From Paraktedonobacter sp035294465 (GTDB taxonomy: Bacteria; Chloroflexota; Ktedonobacteria; Ktedonobacterales; Ktedonobacteraceae), in contig DATGKW010000153.1 of NCBI GenBank assembly GCA_035294465.1, positions 1 to 36,678 on the forward strand: a DNA stretch of 36,678 nt, given 5' to 3'. Position 1 is the stretch's first letter. Each line of letters opens with the position of its first letter. The notes below the pieces were generated by a model, which was not told the DNA's origin, made no database searches, and saw only the letters and a list, made by a program, of their open reading frames with translations. This document shows, one piece after another, positions 14,724-23,156 of this stretch. Made by a program: the position numbers and the translations under genes.

Positions 14724-16406
14724 TTAGAAGGCGGGACAGGGATTGTAATTCAGGATCTGCCGGAAGTTATCGGTCATATGGACTAGTGATCCACCGCCTC
14801 CGAAGACCAGATAGTTCAAGAACAGCAGGCTGCCGTACTGGTTGTTCTTCCCGAAATCGTTGGTGGTCAGTCCTCGAACATCGTTGCCGAATAGCCAGGT
14901 GCAGGGCCCAAAACGGCTCCGGTGGATGCTATAGAACGGGTAGAAATTCGCGGGTTGACCATCGTCGGTAATGGGTATCAGCGTACACCCCTGCCCTGTC
15001 GCACGGTTGCAGTTGTTGCCTGACCCGAGGCCGGCTACCTCGATACGCGGCAGGTTAGCTTCAAAGGCGACTCGTTCGTACTGATGCCCGAAGCCTGTCA
15101 CCGGACTGGTGAACTCGAGCGAGGTTGGATGCAGCCTGGTGTTGCCGTCGGGCCAGAGCGTCTGATAGGGCATGCTATCGAAGCCGGTGATACCGCTGCC
15201 CTCGGTGCATCCATTCACCTGGATCAGCGTTGACATGCTGGCCGGGTAACAATTGGTATCGTTCGAATCGCTTGGCTCTCCATCATACTCCGTGTTGCCT
15301 GCGGGGCAGTTTCCGCCTGGAGTGATCGCATTGGGACCATTGCAGGCTTCGAAGTGACCAATTTCGTCGTCGAAGGCAATGTTGTATGAGTGGGCCGCCC
15401 AGATCACGCGGGTATGCTCTGAGGAAGTGCTGTACATCGGATGGAAATTGTAGGGGATATTGTTGCAACTGGTGCCGGTCGGATCATACTGCACCTGCCC
15501 GAAGCCGTTGGCCGCGCTGGCCGTCATCGAGCCGGCCTGGTGAGTTGTCAGGTCGATGATATCAATGCGCAGGCCGTTGGGCGTGTCGTGCATACTGGTA
15601 ATAACACTATCCCCAGGATTCATGAAGAGATCCTGAGTCGGGTCGGGCGTATAGGTCGCCAGCGTCGAATCGACCGGATTAGCAGGGGCCTGCGAATGGC
15701 CGCTCTTCGTGATAAAGGCGAAGTTGACGTACTCCGGCGAGCCGATCACATTATCGACACAGGTGGAGTTCTGGACTGTCCCGTTGATGGGATCTTCTGC
15801 CAGGCTGTCGATGTTGAGCGCGGCACACCACTGCGTCGCGCTACAGCTAATACCCGCAGGCCACGAGACCCAACCGGGGGGATAGAATTGCATCTCCATG
15901 AAGGCCGTTCCTGGGTGCAGCGAGAGCGGGTGCGCTGCGTCCTGTCCATCGTAGATGTTGCTGTCGCTATCGGGCGTGCAAGTCTTAACCTGCAAAGGAT
16001 AGGACTCAGTCGCGCACATGGCCATGCCAAACCAGAAAGCCACGCCTAATTCAAAGGTAAAGGATTGTCCGGGTTTCGGAACGTTTCCGGGACCCGGCTT
16101 GGGATCGGTAGGCAGCTTGAAGGTATAGGTCATCTGGTTGCCAGAGCCGGGCCGGTTGGAATAAAAGAGGACCGATGGCTCGTCATGCCCAACGTAGCCC
16201 CAGTCTCCAAAAACCTCCTCATCGTTCTGGACCTCTGTACACTGGTCGCTATACTCACAATTGATTGTCATGTGAGTCTGTGCGGCTTTGGCATGGGGCG
16301 TTGAGACCTGCGCGCTGGCTGTTACTGTCAGGGGCAAGGCTATGGCTATAGCCGTAATCAGGGACGTCAGGATAACGAGTAACCTGGATCTGGTTCGTAC
16401 TCCCAT
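14724..16406 (-). CDS. Secreted cysteine-rich protein of unknown function
   Basis: A 560-aa protein with a clear Sec signal peptide (RTRSR, hydrophobic core to about residue 29, ASA at 30-32). The mature part contains 16 cysteines, which suggests disulfide bonds outside the cell, and many Gly, Pro, Asn and aromatic residues. Recurrent elements include PGTAFMEMQFYPPGW, EYVNFAFITKSG and FGPCTWLFGNDVRG. No catalytic motif, repeat or anchor is recognised; it ends in NPCPAF. I know of similar large exported proteins in actinobacteria and Ktedonobacteria but cannot name the family. GGAG lies seven bases before the ATG. The gene appears to stand alone. Confidence 0.8.
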   Translation of the reverse strand: MGVRTRSRLLVILTSLITAIAIALPLTVTASAQVSTPHAKAAQTHMTINCEYSDQCTEVQNDEEVFGDWGYVGHDEPSVLFYSNRPGSGNQMTYTFKLPTDPKPGPGNVPKPGQSFTFELGVAFWFGMAMCATESYPLQVKTCTPDSDSNIYDGQDAAHPLSLHPGTAFMEMQFYPPGWVSWPAGISCSATQWCAALNIDSLAEDPINGTVQNSTCVDNVIGSPEYVNFAFITKSGHSQAPANPVDSTLATYTPDPTQDLFMNPGDSVITSMHDTPNGLRIDIIDLTTHQAGSMTASAANGFGQVQYDPTGTSCNNIPYNFHPMYSTSSEHTRVIWAAHSYNIAFDDEIGHFEACNGPNAITPGGNCPAGNTEYDGEPSDSNDTNCYPASMSTLIQVNGCTEGSGITGFDSMPYQTLWPDGNTRLHPTSLEFTSPVTGFGHQYERVAFEANLPRIEVAGLGSGNNCNRATGQGCTLIPITDDGQPANFYPFYSIHRSRFGPCTWLFGNDVRGLTTNDFGKNNQYGSLLFLNYLVFGGGGSLVHMTDNFRQILNYNPCPAF

Positions 16407-16580
16407 AACGTTTCTCCATAACTGAATGGTAAGGAAAAATACCTACGAAACAGTAAAAGGTTGCCATTGAACCAATCGCTGAACTACCTGTCAGTAAAGA
16501 GTCGGGTCGAGTTTTGACCGAAACCAGGGGCACCATTTCTATTTGTAACATAAAACAGGGAGGTTTGTATAGTCTTTTTC

Positions 16581-16644
16581 CAGGAAAGAAGGTAAGAGAA
16601 ATGAGCGAAAAATTTTTCGCTCATTTCTCTTACCTTCTTTCCTG
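16581..16644. terminator. 64-bp perfect loop-free palindrome, downstream of the epimerase gene
   Basis: Bases 16581-16612 are the exact reverse complement of 16613-16644 (arm begins CAGGAAAGAAGG, centre AAAAATTTTT). It starts 30 bases past the stop of the minus-strand epimerase gene, where its transcript should end. It is symmetric and so could act in both directions. Confidence 0.7.
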
Positions 16645-16673
16645 TTAGTTCATTCAGAGCGAGTGCTGGCGTT

Positions 16674-17702
16674 TTATCTTGTATACTCGACTGCGTAGCG
16701 GATAAACCCTGAAGCCTCGTCGCCAGGCTGCACTTCTAACAGATGGGCGATATCTTGCCTGCCGCGCTGATACAGGTTGATCGCATCGGTGGAGCAGGTC
16801 TGATTTTCGAGGCAGAAGTAGGGAGCCTGAGCCGGAGTAAAGATGACTGCGTGGGTGAAGTCTTCAGAGGCCGAGATGTGTATCTGCAAGTTGAGTCCTT
16901 CATAATCGATCAGAGAGGTGTGTGAAGCTGGCAGATTTGTATAAACATGGTCGAGCTTGAGATGGCTGACGGGTGTAGGCTGCTCCAGCTCAAACATGCC
17001 ATACATGACCGAATGCACGTCCAGCAGGCGACCGGTGGGCAACAGTTCGTCGTCGGCCTCCATAACATGGCCGGCAGGCAAGCTGACCAGCGTGTGCTCG
17101 GCGCTGGTGAGAAGGTTGAAGTAGGGGTGGAGCGCGAAACCATACGGGAGGGCCTGGCTGCCCTTGTTCTGTACCGTATAAGTGACGGTCATTCCGGCGC
17201 AGGTGAGCGTATAGGTCAGGGCGAGGCGGCTGGTGAAAGGATAGGAGTCGTAGTAGAGGCAACCGGGATGCATCTCAACAAAGGTGGTGACGGCTGCCCC
17301 GCGCGGCCCGGCGGAGGGCTGTTCATAGCTCCAGGAGCGATCATAGACCAGGCCGTGGATCAGTGCTCCCTGCTCGCGCTTCACATTAGCAAGGCTGTAG
17401 CTCTGTTCGCGATAGATATACTCCTTATCACGCACGCGGTTGGGAAACGGCCAGAGGACGAAAGTGCCTGTATGTCCGCGATTTTTGAGCCTCTCGCAGT
17501 CGCAATGGATCAACTCGTGTTCGCCTATTCTGAAGCGATACAGGTTGCTGCCCAGGTCGGGAGCGATACACGCCAGCAGATTGCGCGCGGGGTTATCCGG
17601 GTCCGTATAGGACAGAGCGATGACGGTTGTATCTAGATTGTCGTCGGCGATGACCCTGGCGGCATACGACGCGTGCGCGTTCTCAAATGTCATACTATTC
17701 AC
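16674..17702 (-). CDS. Aldose 1-epimerase (GalM-like)
   Basis: A 342-aa cytoplasmic protein of the galactose-mutarotase superfamily, which interconverts the anomers of free or phosphorylated aldoses. Seen: an early Gly/Asn-rich strand (DLGSNLYRFRIGEHELIHC), the substrate-binding Asn-Arg in FPNRVRD near residue 87, a His in IHGLVYDRSW near 116, and the catalytic-type His in GFALHPYF near 192. The match is to the family and not to a named subgroup; activity on galactose, glucose or a hexose 6-phosphate cannot be told apart. It starts with GTG, supported by GGAGG eight bases before it. It is about 9 kb from the galactan genes. Confidence 0.85.
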   Translation of the reverse strand: MNSMTFENAHASYAARVIADDNLDTTVIALSYTDPDNPARNLLACIAPDLGSNLYRFRIGEHELIHCDCERLKNRGHTGTFVLWPFPNRVRDKEYIYREQSYSLANVKREQGALIHGLVYDRSWSYEQPSAGPRGAAVTTFVEMHPGCLYYDSYPFTSRLALTYTLTCAGMTVTYTVQNKGSQALPYGFALHPYFNLLTSAEHTLVSLPAGHVMEADDELLPTGRLLDVHSVMYGMFELEQPTPVSHLKLDHVYTNLPASHTSLIDYEGLNLQIHISASEDFTHAVIFTPAQAPYFCLENQTCSTDAINLYQRGRQDIAHLLEVQPGDEASGFIRYAVEYTR

Positions 17703-17856
17703 GTTAACTACCTCCTACAGAGACGAGATTTGAGCGAATACGCCCTTCGCTATCCTACTTCTTACTATCCTAATATATATCCTAACACGTTTTTTGCAGA
17801 TAAGGTTACGCGGGGAAGCAGGATAAAGCCGGAGGCAAGCTGCATTTGCCTGGGAT

Positions 17857-17914
17857 TTGTCATAAAGAGCCGCTTGATCGGGGCAACAGCCGATCAAGCG
17901 GCTCTTTATGACAA
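17857..17914. terminator. Long hairpin (25-bp perfect arms), terminator of the Yip1-domain gene
   Basis: Arms 17857-17881 and 17890-17914 are exact reverse complements with an 8-base loop (GGCAACAG). It begins 25 bases after the stop of the minus-strand Yip1-domain gene. There is no strong T-tract beyond the arm. Confidence 0.65.
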
Positions 17915-17938
17915 TGCGCAAGTTTGCGTTGTTCTCGT

Positions 17939-18829
17939 TTACGGGCTGGTGCCTGCCCCGTGCATAGCCGTGACAAAAACAGCAATAGCTATGAACGCAC
18001 AGAGGAAAAAGAGCAAGATGATAACAGCAAGCGGAATGAGAACTACAGCAGTTGCCTTGCCTCCGGTGAGACGATGGGATGCCATGATCGAGAAGACGTT
18101 AAGCACGATCTGGTAGATTGCGAGGGCGAAACCTACGAGGACGCGCATTACCAGCCCCAGAACAGGGATAAAGCCCAGGATAAAGCCGATCAGCGTGCTG
18201 ACCACGCTGATCGGCACGTAAAAGAGCGTGTAGTCATATGCCTGCTGCAAAAAACTTCCCTGACCATTGAAGGCTCTGGCCAGCAAGTATTGAATGCCAA
18301 CAACGATGAAGAAGCCAGCTATAACTGAGACGATGGCGAAGATCGAGGCACTGCCGCTAATAAGGCTAGTAAGAAGAGCAAGGCTTGCCCCGCCGCTTAT
18401 TCCCACAGCCACCGCTGTGCCAAGCGTTGAGCGGATAATGCCGATAATTGTGCCAAGCGCTCCGACGAAAAGCAATTGAATCCAGATGATTCCCCAGTCA
18501 GCTTTGCTCTGTTCATAGGCAAAGGACTGTACACCGGGTTTAGTCAAAATGTTGATATACTGGTTGGGCAATTGCTGAATAGCCTGACCCAATGGCAAGG
18601 GAGTAACAGTAGCCTGAGCAGGGAAACCATACTGAGCAGGGAAACCATACTGAGCAGAGAAGCCATACGGCGTGCCGGGAAACTCCATATTAGGAGCCTG
18701 TGCGTAAGGATTTTGAGCAGGCTCATAGGGATTCCGTACAGGCGGGGGGGTCAGTTGGGGGTCATAGGGATCAGGTCCACTCGATGGCTGTCCCTGCGAT
18801 GACTGTGGTTGATTTGGGTCCCATGACAT
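17939..18829 (-). CDS. Yip1-domain membrane protein with Pro/Tyr/Gln-rich N-terminus
   Basis: A 296-aa protein. Residues 1-85 are soluble and rich in Pro, Gln, Tyr and Ser, with a threefold YGF(P/S)AQ repeat. About 115-290 hold five or six transmembrane helices in the Yip1/YIF1 pattern (GTIIGIIRSTLG, FYVPISVVSTLIGFILGFIPVLG, LNVFSIMASHRLTGGKA). Bacterial members have no established function; membrane organisation or transport is guessed at. The start has AAAGGAG nine bases upstream. It is transcribed away from the tyrosine operon. Confidence 0.8.
   Translation of the reverse strand: MSWDPNQPQSSQGQPSSGPDPYDPQLTPPPVRNPYEPAQNPYAQAPNMEFPGTPYGFSAQYGFPAQYGFPAQATVTPLPLGQAIQQLPNQYINILTKPGVQSFAYEQSKADWGIIWIQLLFVGALGTIIGIIRSTLGTAVAVGISGGASLALLTSLISGSASIFAIVSVIAGFFIVVGIQYLLARAFNGQGSFLQQAYDYTLFYVPISVVSTLIGFILGFIPVLGLVMRVLVGFALAIYQIVLNVFSIMASHRLTGGKATAVVLIPLAVIILLFFLCAFIAIAVFVTAMHGAGTSP
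18614..18667. repeat. Three tandem 18-bp repeats inside the Yip1-domain gene
   Basis: CTGAGCAGGGAAACCATA occurs twice exactly (18614-18631, 18632-18649) and once with two changes (18650-18667). It encodes the YGFPAQ repeats and is likely to vary in copy number by slippage. Confidence 0.85.
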
Positions 18830-18973
18830 ACATGTGTGCTCCTTTACATCTGTAAAATTTGCGAATACGTAATGACAGATGGATGGCAGCCGAAGCCGTT
18901 TTTGCCAGATCAGGCAACTCTCGTTTCAGTAATCCTATTTTACCATAACAAATGAAGTTGGGAGCTATCCAAT

Positions 18974-19003
18974 TTGCCATCGCCTTCTTCAATCTCATAT
19001 AAT
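18974..19003 (+). promoter_or_regulatory. Putative promoter of the tyrosine-degradation operon
   Basis: TTGCCA (18974-18979) and a perfect TATAAT (18998-19003) are 18 bases apart. Transcription would start near 19010, giving a leader of about 235 bases before hpd. The rest of the 18830-19246 gap holds the small ORF at 19063 and no other gene that I can support. Confidence 0.55.
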
Positions 19004-19062
19004 GAAGAAGAGAAGAAGATCTTTCGCCATCTGGCAACGTTGCGAAACAAAGGAGTTTCGGG

Positions 19063-19254
19063 ATGCCTGCATACAACGCCGTAAGAGAACCGGGTATACC
19101 CTGGCCTTTCTGTTTCTACGCGCGCCGCAACAACTTTTGCTTTCCCTTGACTCCAGCGTTCTTCGCGTTTCGTTATAGAACTGAATTAGTCCGCGCCCTG
19201 CAACGCGCTGAGGAATGTCCTTACATTCATGGGAGGAGAGTTGTTCATGCCTGA
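19063..19254 (+). CDS. Possible aromatic-rich leader ORF upstream of hpd (63 aa)
   Basis: The ATG has AAAGGAG seven bases before it, a better site than many real genes here. The product has seven Phe, four Tyr and one Trp, concentrated in residues 14-41 (WPFCFYARRNNFCFP; AFFAFRY). Its stop overlaps the hpd start by eight bases, so it could couple translation. It could be a leader peptide that reads Phe/Tyr supply, or a chance frame. No family is recognised. Confidence 0.3.
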   Translation: MPAYNAVREPGIPWPFCFYARRNNFCFPLTPAFFAFRYRTELVRALQRAEECPYIHGRRVVHA

Positions 19255-20350
19255 ACAGGATTTCATGCCCATTCAGAACTTCGATTATATTGAGTTTTAT
19301 GTGGGTGATGCCAAACATAGTGCCTATTACTTTACTCACGGCTGGGGTTTTGTGCCCATTGCCTACGCCGGCCTGGAAACTGGTGTGCGTGACCGTGCCA
19401 GCTACGTCCTGGAGCAGGGGAACATTCGCCTGATTGTAACTTCGGCGCTGGGTCCCGAAAGCGCGATTTCCGAGCACGTGCATTTACACGGTGATGGCGT
19501 GAAGGACGTAGCCTTTCGTGTAGAGAATGCTGAGCGGGCCTATCGCGAGGCAACCAGCCGGGGTGCTACCGGCGTCATGCCGCCCACCGAGCGACGCGAT
19601 AGCTACGGCTCGGTGAAGCTTGCCTCGATAGCGACCTACGGGGAAACAATTCATACCTTTGTCGAGCGCCAGGATTACCGGGGCGCGTTTCTGCCGGGTT
19701 TCCGCGCGCTGGAAGGTGCCGCGCCGCGCCGCTCACGTCCTGCCGGACTGGCCGGAATCGATCACGTGGTGGGCAACGTCGAGCTGGGCAAGATGAACGA
19801 GTGGGTGGCTTTCTACGAAAAAGTCATGGGCTTTACGCAGATGATCCATTTCGATGATCGCCAGATCAGCACAGAATACTCGGCGCTGATGTCCAAGGTA
19901 ATGCAAAATGGCAGTGGGCGCATCAAACTGCCGATCAACGAGCCAGCGCCAGGCCGCAAGAAGTCGCAGATTGAGGAGTACCTGGACTTCTACCGCACCC
20001 CCGGCGTGCAGCACCTGGCCCTGATCACCGACGATATCGTTACCAGTGTACGCAATCTGACCGAACGTGGTGTGGAGTTTCTGCACACGCCAATGAGCTA
20101 TTATGAGAAAGTGTTGGAGCGCGTTGGCCGTATCGACGAGGATATCAAGCAACTGGCTGAACTGGGCATCCTGGTGGACCACGACGATGACGGCTACCTG
20201 CTGCAAATTTTTTCCAAGCCCGTTGTGACTCGCCCGACTGTCTTCTTTGAGGTGATCCAGCGCAAAGGCGCACGTGGCTTCGGCGAGGGCAATTTCAAGG
20301 CTCTGTTCGAGGCTCTGGAACGCGAGCAGGAGTTGCGGGGGAATCTGTAG
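19247..20350 (+). CDS. hpd: 4-hydroxyphenylpyruvate dioxygenase
   Basis: A 367-aa non-heme iron dioxygenase converting 4-hydroxyphenylpyruvate to homogentisate, step two of tyrosine degradation. It has two vicinal-oxygen-chelate halves. The iron ligands are seen as the His of GIDHVVGNVE (about 172), the His of GVQHLALITDD (about 251) and the Glu of FFEVIQRKGARGFGEGNFKALFE (about 330). The C-terminal signature LLQIFSKPV is present. I chose the ATG at 19247 with GGAGGAG upstream; a frame-matched ATG at 19229 lies on that ribosome binding site. The length is normal. First gene of the hpd-fah-hmgA operon, two bases before the next. Confidence 0.96.
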   Translation: MPEQDFMPIQNFDYIEFYVGDAKHSAYYFTHGWGFVPIAYAGLETGVRDRASYVLEQGNIRLIVTSALGPESAISEHVHLHGDGVKDVAFRVENAERAYREATSRGATGVMPPTERRDSYGSVKLASIATYGETIHTFVERQDYRGAFLPGFRALEGAAPRRSRPAGLAGIDHVVGNVELGKMNEWVAFYEKVMGFTQMIHFDDRQISTEYSALMSKVMQNGSGRIKLPINEPAPGRKKSQIEEYLDFYRTPGVQHLALITDDIVTSVRNLTERGVEFLHTPMSYYEKVLERVGRIDEDIKQLAELGILVDHDDDGYLLQIFSKPVVTRPTVFFEVIQRKGARGFGEGNFKALFEALEREQELRGNL

Positions 20351-20352
20351 AG

Positions 20353-21246
20353 ATGAGACTCGTTACCTTCAAAACCATGAATAATACGACCTGCGCCGGG
20401 GTTTTGCAGGGCGAACGCGTGCTGCCCTTAAACTATCCAACCCTGCTGGAATTGCTGCAGGACCCCGAAGGAATGGCTAGAGCACGCCAGATCCTGGAAA
20501 GTAACGAACAGGGGCTGATGTTGAGTGAAGTGAAGCTGCTTGCGCCCATACCCGACCCTCCGACCATGCGCGATTTTTATGCTTTTGAGCAGCATGTTGC
20601 GACGGCGAGGGCCAAACGCGGCCTGGGCATGATTCCCGAATGGTACGAGATCCCCACGTTCTACTTCACCAACACCAGCGAGGTCTACGGTCCCGATGAG
20701 TCTGTGCCCTATCCTGTGGGCAGCGAAGAGCTGGATATTGAACTGGAGATTGCCTGCGTGATCGGGCGCGAAGGCAGGGATATCGCCGTCGAAGAGGCTG
20801 GAGCTTACATCGCGGGCTATACAATTATGAACGACTGGAGCGCGCGCGACTTCCAGCGTCTGGATATGAAGCTCAACCTGGGTCCCGGCAAGGGCAAGGA
20901 CTTCGCGACCTCGCTTGGTCCGTGGCTGGTTACGCCAGACGAACTAGCCTCCCGCCGCACTGGCAGTGGGGCAGACGAGCGCTACGATATGGCCATGCTG
21001 GCGCGCGTAGATGGCAAAGAGATCTCGCGCGGCAACTTCAAGCAAATTTACTATAGTTTCCCGCAGATGATCGCCCACGCCTCGCGCAACGCACGCCTGC
21101 GGCCCGGCGATGTTCTCGGTTCTGGCACTGTCGGCACCGGCTGCCTGCTGGAAATTGGCACCGAGGTTCATCCCTGGCTCCAGCCCGGCGAGACAGTCGA
21201 ACTGGAGATCGATGGTATTGGTGTATTGCGGAATACGATTATCTAA
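20353..21246 (+). CDS. Fumarylacetoacetate hydrolase family protein
   Basis: A 297-aa enzyme of the FAH family, which cleaves carbon-carbon bonds of acylpyruvates using a divalent metal. The metal site is seen in the E-x-E of LDIELEIACVIG and the Asp of TIMNDWSARDFQ; GDVLGSGTVGTG is the usual C-terminal signature. It is of the short form (about 300 aa) and not the 420-aa eukaryotic form. Between hpd and hmgA its job is probably hydrolysis of fumarylacetoacetate (or maleylacetoacetate directly) to fumarate and acetoacetate. It begins two bases after hpd. Confidence 0.92.
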   Translation: MRLVTFKTMNNTTCAGVLQGERVLPLNYPTLLELLQDPEGMARARQILESNEQGLMLSEVKLLAPIPDPPTMRDFYAFEQHVATARAKRGLGMIPEWYEIPTFYFTNTSEVYGPDESVPYPVGSEELDIELEIACVIGREGRDIAVEEAGAYIAGYTIMNDWSARDFQRLDMKLNLGPGKGKDFATSLGPWLVTPDELASRRTGSGADERYDMAMLARVDGKEISRGNFKQIYYSFPQMIAHASRNARLRPGDVLGSGTVGTGCLLEIGTEVHPWLQPGETVELEIDGIGVLRNTII

Positions 21247-21266
21247 CGATCAAGAGGAGCAGAGAT

Positions 21267-22430
21267 ATGCCAGCCTATCATCGCCTAGGCCAGATCCCAC
21301 CAAAACGGCACACGCAGTTTCGCAAGCTGGATGGCACGCTCTATTCCGAAGAACTCTTCGGCATAGAGGGCTTCTCCAACAATTACTCGAACATCTACTA
21401 CCACTATCCGCCAACCCGCGTCAAGAAGGTTGAGCCGTTCCAGAAGCGCCAGATCGAAGAATGGCGGCAAGATGTGCAGCGCCATCATCATCTCAGGACC
21501 GCGCAGCTCAAGCCCGGCGGCGACGCAGTTCTGGGCAACCAGATCCTGATGTTCAACAAGGATCTGACCATCGGCATCGCTTTACCCACCGAGCCAATGA
21601 ACTACTTCTATCGCGATGGCGACTCGGACACCATGTACTTTGTCCACGATGGGCACGGCGTGCTGGAAACCAACTTTGGCCTGCTGCCTTACCACGAGGG
21701 TGACTATATCCTGATTCCACGCGGCACAACCTATCGCTTCGACATCCCGCAAGATAGCCCGAATTCGCGCTTTCTGGTGGTCGAGGCGCACGGCAGCATC
21801 GAGCCGCCGCGCCGCTATCTGAGTCCCAACGGCCAGTTGCTTGAGCATTCGCCTTACTGCGAACGCGATATTCGCCGGCCTGAAGAACTGGTCACACACA
21901 CCGAGCGCGGCGAGTTTGAGGTGCGCGTGAAGGTCGGCAATGTGATATCCAGCTACTGGTACGACTTCCATCCCATCAACACGGTTGGCTGGGACGGCTG
22001 TGAATATCCCTGGATCTTCAACATCAGCGACTTCGAGCCAATCACCGGGCGTGTTCACCAGCCGCCTCCGGTGCATCAAACCTTCCAGGGGCCAAACTTT
22101 GTGGTCTGTTCTTTTGTGCCGCGCAAGCTGGACTATCATCCGCTCTCGATCCCGGTGCCCTACAACCATAGCAACATCGATAGCGACGAGATGCTCTACT
22201 ATGTCAACGGTAACTTCGGCAGCCGGCGCGGCATCGAGCGCTGCTCAATCTCGCTGCATCCGCGCGGTATCCCACATGGCCCGCACCCCGGTGCGGTCGA
22301 AAAGAGCCTGGGGGCCGAACGAACCGAGGAACTGGCTGTGATGATCGATACGTTCTATCCGCTCAGCTACACGGCCATCGCGCGAACCATCGACGACGAG
22401 AATTATCCGTATAGCTGGTTTGACGCGTAA
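21267..22430 (+). CDS. hmgA: Homogentisate 1,2-dioxygenase
   Basis: A 387-aa iron enzyme that opens the ring of homogentisate to maleylacetoacetate. Family marks: a start rich in aromatic motifs (GTLYSEELFGIEGFSNNYSNIYYHYPP), the cupin stretch FVHDGHGVLETNFG...YHEGDYILIPRGTTYR, and HPRGIPHGPHPG near residues 331-342, which supplies active-site histidines. AGAGGAG stands before the ATG. It is the last gene of the operon and is followed at once by a large hairpin. Confidence 0.95.
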   Translation: MPAYHRLGQIPPKRHTQFRKLDGTLYSEELFGIEGFSNNYSNIYYHYPPTRVKKVEPFQKRQIEEWRQDVQRHHHLRTAQLKPGGDAVLGNQILMFNKDLTIGIALPTEPMNYFYRDGDSDTMYFVHDGHGVLETNFGLLPYHEGDYILIPRGTTYRFDIPQDSPNSRFLVVEAHGSIEPPRRYLSPNGQLLEHSPYCERDIRRPEELVTHTERGEFEVRVKVGNVISSYWYDFHPINTVGWDGCEYPWIFNISDFEPITGRVHQPPPVHQTFQGPNFVVCSFVPRKLDYHPLSIPVPYNHSNIDSDEMLYYVNGNFGSRRGIERCSISLHPRGIPHGPHPGAVEKSLGAERTEELAVMIDTFYPLSYTAIARTIDDENYPYSWFDA

Positions 22431-22441
22431 ATTTTCTTCGG

Positions 22442-22510
22442 GCATAGAAGGTGGGACAGGGGCAGGAAAAATATATCCCATTTTTCCTGCCCCTGTCCCA
22501 TCTTCTATGC
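22442..22510. terminator. Long hairpin (30-bp arms), terminator of the tyrosine operon
   Basis: Arms 22442-22471 and 22481-22510 pair with one G-U in 30 and a 9-base loop (TATATCCCA). The stem begins 12 bases after the hmgA stop. Confidence 0.75.
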
Positions 22511-22584
22511 TTGGGCTTCCTCTGGTTTTTGGTACAGGCCATCATGCCCTCGACATACACCAGAAATGGACTTCCATAGCCACA

Positions 22585-22613
22585 TGGACTTTGACCGTAA
22601 CCTGCGTTACAAT
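22585..22613 (+). promoter_or_regulatory. Putative promoter of the 153-aa membrane protein gene
   Basis: TGGACT (22585-22590) and TACAAT (22608-22613) are 17 bases apart, with the coding start 79 bases later. The -35 match is only moderate. Confidence 0.3.
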
Positions 22614-22691
22614 CTAATCGTAGAATAGAGTGAGGCCCCGCAGAAGGACCCCGGTTAAGATAAGCGATAACGGAGAAAAGAGGCATCTACC

Positions 22692-23153
22692 ATGATGGAT
22701 TATCGCGACCAACGTCAATATTATAGAGCACAGCGCAGGGCTTATCGCCGGCAAATGCGTGGTCCTTTCGGTGGGTTGGGCGGGCTGATCGTGCTGATCG
22801 TAATCCTGTCGATTATGTCCAATCACCTGTTCTGGTTTGCTTTGCCGTTCCTGTGCTTCCTGTTTTGTATCCTGCTCGCCAGGGGTCTATTCGGTGCGGC
22901 CACAAGCAACCAGCAGTATACCCCGCCTTATCAGCAGGATCAGACTGTCTATACATACCAGCCGCCACAGGCATATCAGCAGCCGCAGGAGGACTCGCCG
23001 GTCTACCAGCCTTATACGCAGGGCTATACGCCGCAGCAGCCCACCCAGCCGGCAAGAAGCTATCAGGCCAGCGAACTGCCAGCAGACCAGTATCCTGAGC
23101 AGCAGCAGACCCAGCAGTATGAAGAGCCGCTGACGATGTATCCACAGGAATAA
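22692..23153 (+). CDS. Small membrane protein with Gln/Pro/Tyr-rich tail
   Basis: A 153-aa protein: a basic N-terminus (residues 1-24), a hydrophobic hairpin of two helices (about 27-45 and 47-68), and a cytoplasmic or exposed tail (70-153) made mostly of Gln, Pro, Tyr, Thr and Glu. The tail resembles the N-terminal region of the Yip1-domain protein in composition. No family is recognised. It starts at one of two adjacent ATGs (22692/22695), with AAAGAGG upstream. It converges on the LeuA-type gene with three bases between them. Confidence 0.7.
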   Translation: MMDYRDQRQYYRAQRRAYRRQMRGPFGGLGGLIVLIVILSIMSNHLFWFALPFLCFLFCILLARGLFGAATSNQQYTPPYQQDQTVYTYQPPQAYQQPQEDSPVYQPYTQGYTPQQPTQPARSYQASELPADQYPEQQQTQQYEEPLTMYPQE

Positions 23154-23156
23154 GGG

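Noticed and set aside
16947..17636. 229-aa plus-strand frame
   Set aside because: Antisense shadow of the aldose-epimerase-like gene.
18614..18667. Three regular 18-bp repeats as a mini CRISPR array
   Set aside because: They are directly tandem without spacers, in frame inside a gene, and encode a YGFPAQ repeat.
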